Below are positions 21,649 through 33,189 of a stretch of 64,000 bases of DNA, one piece after another. The stretch spans positions 186,001-250,000 of the forward strand of contig NW_017804242.1 of assembly GCF_001625305.1 (NCBI RefSeq). Reading direction: 5' to 3'. Numbering within the stretch: the first letter of the stretch is position 1; each line of letters begins with the position of its first letter. The notes under the pieces were generated by a model. It was given only the letters and a program-made list of their open reading frames with translations. It made no database searches and was not told the origin of the DNA. The translations under genes and the position numbers were made by a program. The stretch is from Branchiostoma belcheri. Lineage: Eukaryota > Chordata > Leptocardii > Amphioxiformes > Branchiostomatidae.

Positions 21649-24600
21649 TCACCCCAGCCCCTTCAGTGTTGGGTGTTCCTCAGCAGCCTGCACCACAGCC
21701 TGGAACCCTGCAGGCTCCATGGAGATGTGCTCCAGGTCCAGCTGCTCCAGAGCAGGGAGTCTGGGTAGAGCCTCGGCCAGATCCATGGCAGCGGTGTCAG
21801 ACAGGTGTGCAGGTGTGTGTGGGTAACCAGACATGTCCAGCCTGGTCAGTGCCGGCAGTGTGCTGATGAGCTGTGCGACCCTCCCCAGTCCAGCTCCTGT
21901 TACTCCCCAATACCACCCGATGTACAGCTCCTGTAGTGTGGTGTTATAGTGAGGGGCTGTGGTCAGACTCTTGTCACCAGGTGGGTTTTGTTCCATGTCC
22001 AAACTGCTGGGCTGGCAGAGTGTTTGCACCAGTGAGACAATCCCTGAGTCTCCTATGTTATTGTAGTTCATATTCAACACCTGTAATTGCACCAGGTGAG
22101 GCAGAGCTTTGATCAGGAATGATATTCCCCTGTCACTGATACCTGTCTCACTGAGAACCAACACCTTCATGGCTGTGAGGTGGTGGAGGATAGCAGCCAG
22201 GCATTCCAGCCCGGGGTCTCCTATGGCATTACCACTAATGTCCAGTTTGATTAATCTGGTTAACTTACACAGTGCAGGGACCAGTGTGCGCATGCCTGTG
22301 GGGCTGATACCGGTCTCCCTCAGGCCCAACACTTGCATGGCAGTGAAGGTGTGGAGGACGGTGGTGAGAGATTCCAGCCCAGTGTCACCGATCTTATTAT
22401 CACTTATATCCAGTTCTCTCAGTCCCACTAGGTGGTGCATGTAGGGAGCCAGGGATGACATGCCCACAGCTGTCATGCCAACTTTCCTAAGACGGAGTAC
22501 AGCCAGGTGTGGAACACTGGACAGCCCAACCTGTAGGACTTCCATCCCAGCATCACCAAGGTCAGGGTTGTTAGAAAGATCCAGCTCCTCTAACAGAGAC
22601 ATGTGTCTGAACCCCTGCACAAGTGGCTGGAGTGATGATGGTGTTAGGTTTGTGCCTGACAGATACAGTGCCCTCAGACAGGGAACATTCTTCAGAACTG
22701 AAACCAGCCTGGCTGTCTGATCAGGTGAGTCAAACTGTCCTGATAGTACCAAGTCCAATTTAAGTCCAGGAAGTGAAGTTGTAAAACACTGCTGTAGGTA
22801 CTGAACTGTGTCTCTGCTGTCAGTGTCTCCACGGATCTTAAGTATCAGCCTGTCTGGCAGGTTTGCTAAATGAAGATTTTGTATGTAATACTTAAGTGCT
22901 GTGGCTTCTTTACTGTTAACGGAGTTGTCCAGCATCACAATTGGCAGGGCTTGACAGATACCCTGAAGCACTTCTGGTTCTTGTCTCTCACAAAGGATGT
23001 TCAGGCACAAGTGTGCAAACCTTTCATACATTTTGCAGGACTTTTGCATGTCTCGATCAATTGGCATATTTGATCTTTCAAACTGTTCTGGTTTCAAGTG
23101 TGCGAACTCTCTGCTGCTGAGCTTGCTTAGTTCCTCCATCACAGCTTGTGCTGTCCGTGAGTCACAGCCACATGTGAACTGAATCAGGTTACCGAGTTCA
23201 AGTGCCTTGCTTATGGAGGTGAGCTGCAGCAGCTCAACAATGTCTTGGTTCACTTGAGCATGAGCTACATATCGTCCGGCCAGGAACTCTTGCATGGTCT
23301 TGTGTGAAAAGTTCAGCTGTTTCCTAGGGTGCAATTTTGAGGAAGAAACCTCCAAGGAGACCACACCCAGCTTTAACAGTAACTCCCAATTAACCTTTTC
23401 TCTCTTTACTTCTGTAAGGTCAAGCAGGGTCTCATTCCTCAGCAGTGCCTCTAGTGCAAGCTTGCCAAGCTGTAGTAATGACTCAGCAACCTCTGTAGGC
23501 AGCCCTTCTGTTGGCATGTCCACTCCTTCCCGCTCACAGCACTTTCTGACCAGACATGTCAGCAGGTTGTCGTACAGCCCCATCATTGTTCCAGTAGACA
23601 CCATCTCTTGGTCCTCCTCCCACAGCACACAGACCAATTGCAAGAAATATGGTGAACAGATCAAATCACTGAGAGCTTGGTTTCTGTAAATAAACCCAAT
23701 AAGCTCCCCAGCTAGCTCAGATTTTCCCATGACGCTGAAATATTTCTGCACATATTTCGACACATGTTTAGGTGAGAAGCCCATGATGTGTACATGACAG
23801 TCTGGCCGGGTGTACTGCTGCACTCCTGCTGAGGGTCGGGAGGTGATCACAATCGTGCTGTTGGGGTACATCTTGCCAGACAGCAGTTTGGGAATGGCCT
23901 GCCCAGCTGCCCTGGCCTCAGGCCGCAGCTCATCATACCCATCTAGGAGGAAGAGCACACGGGACTCGTTCCTTTGTAGGATTGTTCTAATGGACTGTAC
24001 ATCTGATTCAATACCTTCAGTTGTTTCATCAACACACTGGTCCCACACCATCTCCTCTATGGTCTCCCCCTCTCTCACCTCCCGGAGTCGGATTAACAGA
24101 ATGATGTCGTGCCGTCTGCCCAGCTCTGTTTTCTGTGAGACTCTGCCCAGCTCTGTTTTCTGTGAGACTCTGCCCAGCTCTGTTTTCTGTGAGACTCTGC
24201 CCAGCTTTGTTTTCTGTGAGACTCTGCCCAGCTCTGTTTTCTGTGAGACTCTGCCCAGCTCTGTTTTCTGTGAGACTCTGCCCAGCTTTGTTTTCTGTGA
24301 GACAGCATCTAGGGCTTCTTTGGACAGAAACGTTGTCTTCCCCACTCCAGCTTCACCCTCAATCAGAATGCAACTTGGTGCTGTGGACAGTCCTGTGACA
24401 TCTGGGTTGAACAAGTCGTCTAATGACTTAAGCTCTTTTCTCTGTTCTTCCCTCATTGATTCTGACCTTTTATGTTTTGATTCTTGTATTAACTCTAACT
24501 GGGTGAAGATGTCACTGAGGCTAAGTGTGAAGTTGTCATTCCAGATCAGAGGCTTGAATCGAGTCAGTTTCAACTCATAGTACTTCTTCACAGACTTCTG

Positions 24601-27600
24601 GAGCAAATCTGCAATACAAAATGTGTAAAAAGCACACACAGTAAGAAAGGTACTCTGTATCTTTGATATAAGAAAGAGTCCTTTAGCCACAAGGAATAAA
24701 AAGTCAGCTGCAGGGATATTTACAATTCATCAGATTAAAATCATCTGATGCTATGGAGTTATCTAAAATTACATTTGAGAGGTAGAACTGAACATTATTA
24801 AAAAAAGTCAAATGATCAATGTTGTCAAAAGTTTGTGAGAGAATGTGTGTGTGTTATTGTGTGTGTTTTTTCAAAAGTGGACTATCCCAAAATCTTTTCT
24901 ACCACAAGTGGACTGTTCCATAATTGTTGCACGTTACATGAATATCTACACTATTCTCAAGCATATACATTTTTGTACACAGCTATGATAATGAAAATTT
25001 AGGTCCCTTTATGGAAGGTAAGCCTTACCTTCCATCTTGCAGTAATAAGGTTTTTTCCTTGCTGGAAACTCCCCATCCTCATCCTCTCTTTTCCTTTTGA
25101 GTAGACTTGAGTGACCAGGAACTGGTATGTCCAACTCTGATAGGAATTAAATGCAACAGTGCCAGTATTGTAATTAATAGATTTCATGGTACCTGACTGT
25201 CACCATCAGTTAAGCATAAACTCTCATGTTGATCAAACATATTGAATATTTCAATTTTTTAGCCATCTTTGTCACATTTTTTATATCAAATGTTTAAAGT
25301 TGCAGACTGAAACATACAATGTGTCATACGTACTGGATATTAGGCAATCTTTGTTTCCAACATGTTGAATAACTTTCTTTAACAATAACTAAGAAGACAA
25401 AATGACATGCTATAATTACCAGGGTGTTTGTTCTTCAGTCTGTCCAGAGTACTCAGTAACCCTGCCTCTGACAGAGCCTCCATCAGAGCCTCTATGGTGG
25501 CTCTCTCCCTGTTCCGCTTCAGCCATTCCTCCAACAGGTCCATACAGCGGGACTTGTCATCTAGGTTTTTACTCTCGATGTATTTGATGTCTGATCTCCG
25601 AAAGTCAAGATGGAAGGCCAGGTCCGTCCAATCAAACCTGACCTCTTCCTTGATGAGGAAAAAGTACTTTCGAACACCTGCAAAGGAGAACCAAGCTTCA
25701 TGCTAAATCTGGCATCAGCAAAACCTGCCTCTCCTGATTATCATTGACCCAATGCTCGATCTGCTGACAGAAAAAAAAACTGGAGCAAATGGCACGCATG
25801 TGTACTGATGTGGTGCCATACACAATGGACCATACCTTCATCACTCCAGCAGGAGGAAGGTTTCAGTTTTGTACTACTTGTGCATGGTTGTGTGTCTGCA
25901 TTTATTTGTGGACAGCGTAAATTTAAAAGTTGTGCAAGGATCCATATTATGATATTTGCTATCTGATTAGGTTTTGGGAAAACGAAGGAAATTTTTCAAT
26001 AATTGGATGTCTTAATCAGATCATAGATCTACTTCGGATCTGCATTTGGTCAGTTTTGCTATGGTGTGACATGTTCATCTGAGAAATGATCATACATATA
26101 CAGGGTCCTATATAGGCCCCACAGGACATTTAAAGTGATGGCAACATATACTAATCACAAGACTCTTTAAACCATCCTCTTTGTTTCCCAGATTACTTTC
26201 TTTAACAATGTAACTGTTCCCTCATTGCCTGGAGCTCACCTTCGAAATGCCTGACTTGTGCTTTCTCCTTAGCTGTCTGGATGGCTGCCTGTGCCTGTCT
26301 GGCTGTGAAGTTCAGGGTTGGGATGTCGTCAGTCCCATCTGTAGAGGGCTGGTCCTCTCTACTCACCACAGCCAGGTCTAGACCTCTAAGGCTGGAATGG
26401 TCCACATGTCTGCTGGGGGGTGGCAGGGCCAGAAGGTTGTCGACAGAAGCGGTACGGCCCAGACCTGTTCATCAGAAACAGTACAGCAATGGATGACATA
26501 TAGATCTCAGAATGAGATGCAAAACTTTCTATCAATTCCCATTTTCAATCAAAGCTAGAACATAAATCTACAGTCAAACCTACACAATAAGACCACTATG
26601 GGGACAATAAAATCTGGTCTTTGTGGCGGAACTTGAAATCCATTTTTTTGCATACCTGCACTGATGCACATAACATTGATTGAAAATTAACGTGTTAGTC
26701 TATGTTACAGTGAAATTGGTGTAAAAAAATATGCCACTATTCTGGCTGTGAATCCAATGAAAAAACTGTAACATTGTTTCAAGAGGAATTTTGATTTCTA
26801 TAGCAAGTACACGTATTATGTAAACAATGAAAGAACAGTGTTTCAAGAGGTATTTTGATAAACAATGAAAAATTTTCTCCCAATTCTAACCGGAACTTTA
26901 ATATTTACATTAAGTATGAAGTTGTATTAATCACCTTGCCCCAGTCTGTTTCGGACTGGCACATAGTCTTCATGCTTCACCTGGAGCCTCACGATCAGCT
27001 GGGCGCCCTTGACCTTGTCCTGTAGGTCGTCTGAGATGAGGATGTGTGAGAGTTGTTGAGACAGGGTTCCCTCTCCCACCCTGTATTGGTTGTGGTAGAA
27101 CCTGTCCACATCAGTCTGGCGCAGGAACGTCAGGAGGAGGATGACAGAGCCACTAAGGAGACCCGTTAGGAAAGCCTTGTGTGACAATAAAACCTGTTCT
27201 GCTTTTTTGCGGCGATCGTCATCCATTAACACCTCTGTAGTAAATAGCGTACGCTCCAGTTCCAAAATACGTGCCAAGAGTTGTTGCTTGCATTCTCTAC
27301 TGATGCCCCCCTGAGCAGATGTTTGTGGCTCCAGATCCAGCTGTAGGCGTACAGGAAGGACTGTAGGGGCTGAACAGTGCAGTTCTGTAGGTTGAGAAAT
27401 GTTTTACTGGGTAAATATATTATATATGTATAATATATGCAGAAATTCTTCAAAGCATGAAAATTACAGTGACTGTACAAATGTAACAACAACATCTTGG
27501 AGACAACCGAGGTAAACTTTCCTACCCCTGCTACTGTTTGAAATGAAACAAGTGTCCATAGTCCGCTATGCCATAGGCGACAATTCTCCGTGACGTTCTA

Positions 27601-30600
27601 TATTTTGCAGATTGTATGTAAACACTGAGTCTGTGTGATCACTTAACAACTGGTAACAACGTATAGTAAAATTGGCTAAATCCCTTTACTAATAATCTAG
27701 CCTGACTCAAAAATCGCGCTCCTGGTGGCTACCTGCCCAGAGGTTTGCCGCCCCCTTGGGGAAACAGTTACGTTGCAGACTGACTAGTGTAAGCACAGGC
27801 TACATAAAATCAACACGACAATCTAAATAGATGAACAAAGTCAGCTTTCATAACAATATCTTTCATTTACTACATATTATTCATTTGACAAGGTATCGCA
27901 GTGAAAGCCACAATCCCAAAAGATACTCGCCACAACAGCACAATATGCACAACAGCCACCTAATATCTGCTTAGAGAACCTCTGCTACCAGGCAACTACC
28001 TAAACCTACGGCCTATTCCACAGGATTGTAAAAGTAGGGATGTTTGTAAAATATGAAATATGCATCTACTTCAATATCAAAACTGCTACGGTGAAAATAA
28101 AAGACGTGCAACATCACAGACATAATGGTACACCACATGCCCAATTACACAGAAATGCTACGTACAGAACAATGCGTTTTGGCTGCGAACATCTTCCAAA
28201 AACCTTAAGCATCTCTTAAGCACGGGGAAAAAAATCTGGTACCACTTATCGGCCGCTTCTCACATCTGCTTAGAGGATTCCCGACCCCCACCCCCACCCC
28301 CCCCGCTATTCAAACGGGTTTTCTGGCCAACAAACGGGTTTTCTGGACCATTCCAATTTGCCTCAAAATTGTAGGGGTGCATTTGAAATATTACATTGAC
28401 TGTGAAAGCAGCAACGGCAAAAATACACATTCGTGCATCATCACGGGCATGCCCACAGACGGCATATAAAATTGCGTGTAGATTACACATTTTAGAGAAC
28501 CCAGTGTTTTGACTGCGAACACAAAAAAACGGCTGTTCACAACACTCTGTCCGGAGGTCCAGACCTCCTTCACGGAGTAACAATGAATGACTGAAAGGCC
28601 TTTATTGCACATTTATACCTTGACAGGCTAAATACAGGTCATGGTGACAAAGCTCTATGCATTTGTACAAACAGTGATACAAGTCTTAGTGTATCCTCAG
28701 TAAGATAGTAACAGATACAGCCAGCCAGGCATTGATAGTGATCAGACTCACCAGGATTCCCAGCAGCCAGCCTGGTATGCGCCACATCTGATGACAGTCG
28801 AGTTCTTGTCTTCACCCTCTCAGCTACAGGAGCAGGTAAAGGGAGCTCGTTAGAAACAGTTTAATACTAACTGCATGGAGAAAACAATTATCAATAGCAT
28901 TTAACTCTACAAAAGGACAAAATGAACATTGTTGGCGTGTTTTTTTGCTTGGAGTGCTAGAGAAACAGTTTAATGCCATTCCTAAATGGCAGCCTACCAA
29001 GTAAAATAGTTAAAGGTGAAGGATTGTATTGTGATATGTGAGTTTCTGAAGAAAAAAAAACTGTTTAAAAAAATGTTAATGGTCAATATTCCAGTCTTCT
29101 CACCTGCACCTCCAAATGCCTGAAGTAAGTTTTGATGAGACTCCTCCCAGTACCTGGACTGCAGTAGCTTTGCTTTAAGGTCAGCTGCCCTCCTGAACTC
29201 TGCTTCGGACATCCTTAGGACTTTCTTAATCTGACTTGCCCAACGCCCGACATCTACAGTATCGTCGCCCTCTACTTCAAGTATAGAGTGGTGGAATTCC
29301 GGGATGACCTTTTCAACCAAAGTCGCCAGTCCTGATTGGTTAGATATGAGGACCGGCACTCCGGCTGCCATGGCCTCCAGACCGACCAGTCCGAAGGGTT
29401 CTGCACGGGAGGGCATGAGAACCAGGTGGGCCTGCTGCATGTGTCGGCAGATGTCTTCCTGATTGCAGTGTGGGAGAAGTGTGGGGATCAGTTTTCCTGA
29501 GTTGATGCTGGCTTGGAGAATGGACATAGTGGCCTGAAACTCCTCCTCACTTATATCACAAATCCGCCAAAGGATCCTCTCCAGACTTGTTTCTGCCACC
29601 TTTGCCAAGGACTTAGCTACAAAGTCATAACCTTTGACCCTCTCTACCTTATTGACCCCACCGATGGATAGGACAACCTTCTGCTTGGTTCCCCTGTACT
29701 TTACTGTAGTTTTCTGGAAAAAGTCTGATGGTTTGGGCAGGAAGAGATGGTGGGTCGGATTCTTGGTTTCAGGGATTGCACAAAAGGAAATTGTGAAGTG
29801 GTCATGTATGTTGTGTCCCACAGAGAACACAACATCTGCCTTCTCTGCATCTTCTCTGATGGAGTCTTCCTTCCTCCCAATGCCCATGGCCTCCTCGTCA
29901 TCCTTGTACCTATCTGTGTCCTCTGGTATCGTCCCGATGACAAGACCGAGGCTAGCTTGGGGGAAACGCTGCTCCTGAATGGCTGCTGCTGCTTTGCTGG
30001 TGATGCCAGCATGACCCACAATGTACCCCACATCCTCGGGGAGTCTGGGATAGCGGCTGGGGTGGTCAAAGGTCAGCCACTTCAGATTTGGTTCTCTTTC
30101 ATCTTCCTGACTGCGGTTTGGGAGGATGAGCTCGACTCCATCAGCTTTGGCAGCTTTCCTGTCCTCTTCTGTAGCCTGCAGAACTGTGCAGTAGACTTTC
30201 CTCCCTGCCCCTGTCAGGACCTGTGCCACCTCCCGGTTGACGGATGTGGTGTACTTGTCGATGACCAGCAAAACTGCCCTGGGGTCTGATGATGTAAAAC
30301 AGGATAAAACTAAAAGGTAATATTTGTATTTAGCAAATAACGAATGCTTACCTTCACATGGTCTTGCCTAACAATGTTAATGTTAGTAACATTAACAAAC
30401 TACAGTTACTGCAGGATTCTTACTCAGACACAGCCCCTTCAACTAGCTAAAGTAAATCAAGGAAACAGGGTGTCTGCTAAAGCATCAGTTAAACCCAGTG
30501 ACAGCTGTCTGGTCAAGGTCATTAACCCACAAAAAAAGAAGACACAGAGCAAAAACAATATTTTTCCTTCTGCGTAGGTAAACAACAACATTTCATGTCC

Positions 30601-30668
30601 TTTCCTAATGCCTTAAATTGTAGTTTCTCACCTGCAGAATTACCGGCAGCCCATTGATTGTCTGGCAT
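21649..30668 (-). CDS. NLR-type protein with N-terminal glycosyltransferase (GT4 - TRADD-N-like - Death - NACHT - LRR)
   Basis: Predicted cytoplasmic immune receptor, 1763 residues. Exons, 5' to 3': 30668-30632, 30285-29104, 28823-28752, 27384-26935, 26464-26240, 25677-25420, 25136-25029, 24608-21649; every intron is phase 1. Residues 13-406 form a GT-B glycosyltransferase ending with the GT4 signature E-x7-E (EPFGLVGLE, about 29375-29402). Residues 431-580 resemble the TRADD N-terminal domain; 581-655 are a linker; 656-741 a Death domain (DWTDLA, CMDLLEEW); 742-777 a basic segment (KRKR). NACHT follows: P-loop GEAGVGKTT near 862-870, Walker B LFLLDGYDE near 997-1005. Leucine-rich repeats (LxxLxLSxN type) fill about the last 400 residues. 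Seven VSQKT(E/K)LGR units sit just after the P-loop. The stop overlaps a strong donor (GG then GTGAGT), so a small final exon at 21502-21463 adding about 12 residues is possible. That all exons form one transcript is inferred from phase and spacing. Confidence 0.8.
24115..24303 (-). repeat. in-frame 27-bp minisatellite inside the NACHT coding exon
   Basis: Seven direct 27-bp units encode VSQKTELGR or VSQKTKLGR, directly after the P-loop helix (residues about 880-942). The units are nearly identical. All reading frames on both strands stay open through the array, which explains several long shadow ORFs. Confidence 0.95.
28582..28690 (-). mobile_element. LINE 3'-tail-like repeat in NLR-type gene intron
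   Basis: CAATGAATGACTGAAAGGCC then TTTATTGCACATTTATACC match the tail at 18190-18290, reading as a LINE 3' end on the minus strand. No reverse transcriptase ORF is attached. Confidence 0.45.
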
Positions 30669-30964
30669 GGTGACTTACACAGGTGTCAGGTTTGTGGTGA
30701 CTCCTGAAACAGACAGGTGCATTTGTGACAGGTGTCAGGTGTGTGACAGGATATGTGTCAGGTAGGTTTTGATCTTGATCTTGATAACTGCGTAACACCC
30801 CTCGGTTGGGGTCAAGCACGCAGGGGGGAGTGCGCAGCGCTCTAAATACTCCTCAAGCATAGAAGAACAGCTTCCTTACTCAACTTGTCGGCCTCTAGTA
30901 TTTCTGGTAGGGCCTGCGGAAGCTCATTCCAGTCTCTTTCAGTCCTTGGGAAATAAGAGTACCT

Positions 30965-31280
30965 AAACAGGTGACAGGTATGTGTCAGGTGTGACAGATG
31001 TCAGGTGTGTGACAGGTGTCAGGTGTATCACAGGTGTGTGAAAGGTGTATCACAGCCTCACAGGTGTGTGATAGGTGCATCACAGGTGTGTGCCAGGTGC
31101 CAGGTGTGTGCCAGGTGCCAGGTGTGTGACAGGTGTCAGGTGTATCACAGGTGTGTGATAAATGCATCACAGGTGTGTGCCAGGTGTGTGACAGGTGTCA
31201 GGTGTGTGACAGATGTCAGGTGTGTGACAGGTGTCAGGTGTGTGACAGGTGTCAGGTGTGTGACAGGTGTATCACATGTC
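30965..31280. repeat. CAGGTGTGTGA minisatellite upstream of the NLR-type gene
   Basis: About 25-30 units of 7-18 bases made from CAGGTGT, CAGGTGTGTGA and CAGGTGTATCA lie 300-600 bases upstream of the predicted start codon (30668). Units with CAGGTG are E-box cores, but this may be chance. Related short units already occur near 30690-30760. Confidence 0.85.
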
Positions 31281-32013
31281 ACATGGTCTAACCTAGAACA
31301 AACTACAGTTACTTTTGTAAATATTCTTACTCAAACACATCCATATGTAGGTGAGCAGTGCCTACAACTTTAACCTTTGCCTTTCCAACACATACAGACC
31401 TACCAAATCAGTAAATCCAAACATATCTTCCTTATAAGGCATGATACATGACAGGAGGTCAAAAGGTCAGACAACCGAGGGAATGTACAGTGAGTTGATT
31501 TAGTTCAGTTCAGAAAATCTGAAACAGAGGCCCAGGCCCAGGTATGTCCCTGTTACCCTGGGCAGACTCTATCCTAATACTACGTCATACAAATATTATC
31601 TCCTCTATTTTTATATAACGTTACATGTAACGTTATAAATCATATTTTCAACATTTCATGACTAGAGTCGTGGTGGCGACACACTCAAGTTAATATATCA
31701 AGTTATTTTATACCACCACCAACACAGAGGACAAATACAGGACAGGACAATACTCATTTTCACTTGAGTTAAAGTCGTGTAAAGTCCGCAGCCTTTCCCA
31801 AAGGTTCCACATTATTGGTTGTTCCATGAATGTAGAAGAGCCTCCATGGTTGTTCCAACAAATTCTCGAAAACGCCATTATACTTGCAGGAAAGTCTGGA
31901 AGAACCTCCGATTTCTTGTCTCAAAAGCCTTTAAGTTCAAAATCGGTCCTTAAAATCCCGCATCTAGTGGTTCTAAAAACATTGAAAGGTCTAAGTATGG
32001 TATTTTCACTCAC
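31281..32013. other. DNA upstream of the NLR-type gene
   Basis: No gene recognised apart from the candidate exon that follows. A TAACGTTACATGTAACGTTA palindrome lies at about 31616-31635. Confidence 0.4.
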
Positions 32014-32094
32014 TTTTCTCTGGAATCTTCCCTGGAATTCCCGCACCGAAGTTTCGAACCTGCCCTTGACCACTTCACTTCCGCCTTCAGCCAT
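32014..32094 (-). CDS. candidate 5' exon with short ORF (27 codons) and donor
   Basis: On the minus strand ATG (32094) lies in CAAGATGGCTGAAGG, a good initiation context that also fits a YY1-type start-site motif. It opens a frame (MAEGGSEVVKGRF, then 14 more residues) to a strong donor AAAA/GTGAGT at 32013. If joined to the exon that begins at the acceptor near 30705 (upstream of the NLR-type ATG), the frame hits a stop after five codons, so it would be an upstream ORF. Otherwise it belongs to an unknown transcript. Confidence 0.3.
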
Positions 32095-32507
32095 CTTGGA
32101 AATTGGAAGAGTCGATTGCACCATAGGGGTGACATTTCTTTATAGAGAACGTTTTTATGGCGAAAAGACGAATTTAGGCAAACAAAATTAGGGTAGACAT
32201 TGCACTATATATCAAATTTATCTTAATAGAATTTAGGTTTGGAAATCTTTAAATAAACTGGCTATATATAACGTTGCATAAAAGTTACACACCGCAGAAA
32301 CTGGACTGTTCCACATTTACCGTTATGTCCCTTACCAGCTACCCGAGGGAAAGTTTCAAACACAATTTACACCAAGAGTTATGATAAGAAACACAGATGT
32401 TTTACTTCACAACTGTAGGAATCTAGAGGGATTGTACCCAAACGTACTATGCGGTTGTTGTATCAGGAACTGTGCTTTATTTTTAGACAACCATGGTAGA
32501 GCTCAAG

Positions 32508-32617
32508 GACCAGAACCGTGCTGGGACAAATCAACTTCTTGGATACGCGGAGACTATCCAGAATCCTAACCCTGACCCATTTAGGCACAGAACTTGATAT
32601 ACACGGTCCTGGATACG
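32508..32617. mobile_element. foldback element family E, copy 1
   Basis: CCAGAACCGTGCTGG on the left and CACGGTCCTGGATAC on the right form imperfect inverted ends. The interior CTAACCCTGACCCATT and AGGCACAGAACT recur in the second copy at 60843-60983. Confidence 0.65.
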
Positions 32618-33189
32618 ATAGGGGTTTGGGGGCGCGGGCTTGAAGTAACAGGTGTCTGACAAAAGTTGTTAGCTGTGCAGTTCATATCAATTCCGCATGG
32701 CGGCCACGTGTACGGGTTCTGTAGTGCAGTGATCCTACAAGTACAAGCTAACATGTTTCATCATTGGATAGATAGTCTAAAAACCTCAAATAAAGGTTTC
32801 TTCAAACGGGCATTGACATAAAAATTAAACAATACACAAAGTGATGTCTAAGACCGAGGTCATAATGTTCTTCCTAAGACAGGGGTTACATGGGCCTAAA
32901 ATAAGCTGTATTTTTTTTGGCGACGCCTCTCAGGGGGTCTGGGCTCTCATAACACAAAACCTCTGCGAATTTAATATCGCTTTTCTCTTCTCATACGTGT
33001 GTGAGGACATACTTCGGACCGCAAAGGAACTGCAGCTGTCCCTTCTCGGCTGTCGCAACCTTCAAACTACAAACATGGATTTTGTACTTTGGACTTCAAT
33101 AAACCCCCTTACAAACTACTGTAACTGCAGCTATCCCTGTGCGCCAGACTGGCTCTCCGCTCCCCCCCCCCCCCCCTCGTCTCCTGACG
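32618..33189. other. region upstream of the dioxygenase gene
   Basis: No gene recognised. A run of C at 33159-33175 lies just before the predicted start codon. A 195-codon ORF in another frame (32841-33428) is not supported by any domain. Confidence 0.35.

Noticed and set aside
23810-24580. Long plus-strand ORF of 256 codons opposite the NACHT exon
   Set aside because: It exists because the 27-bp array is open in all frames; it has no domain and lies antisense to a clear NACHT.
29747-30289. Plus-strand ORF of 180 codons opposite the glycosyltransferase exon
   Set aside because: It is a shadow of the conserved GT4 frame on the other strand.
31005-31373. Cys/Val-rich ORF of 122 codons
   Set aside because: It is a reading of the CAGGTGTGTGA minisatellite.
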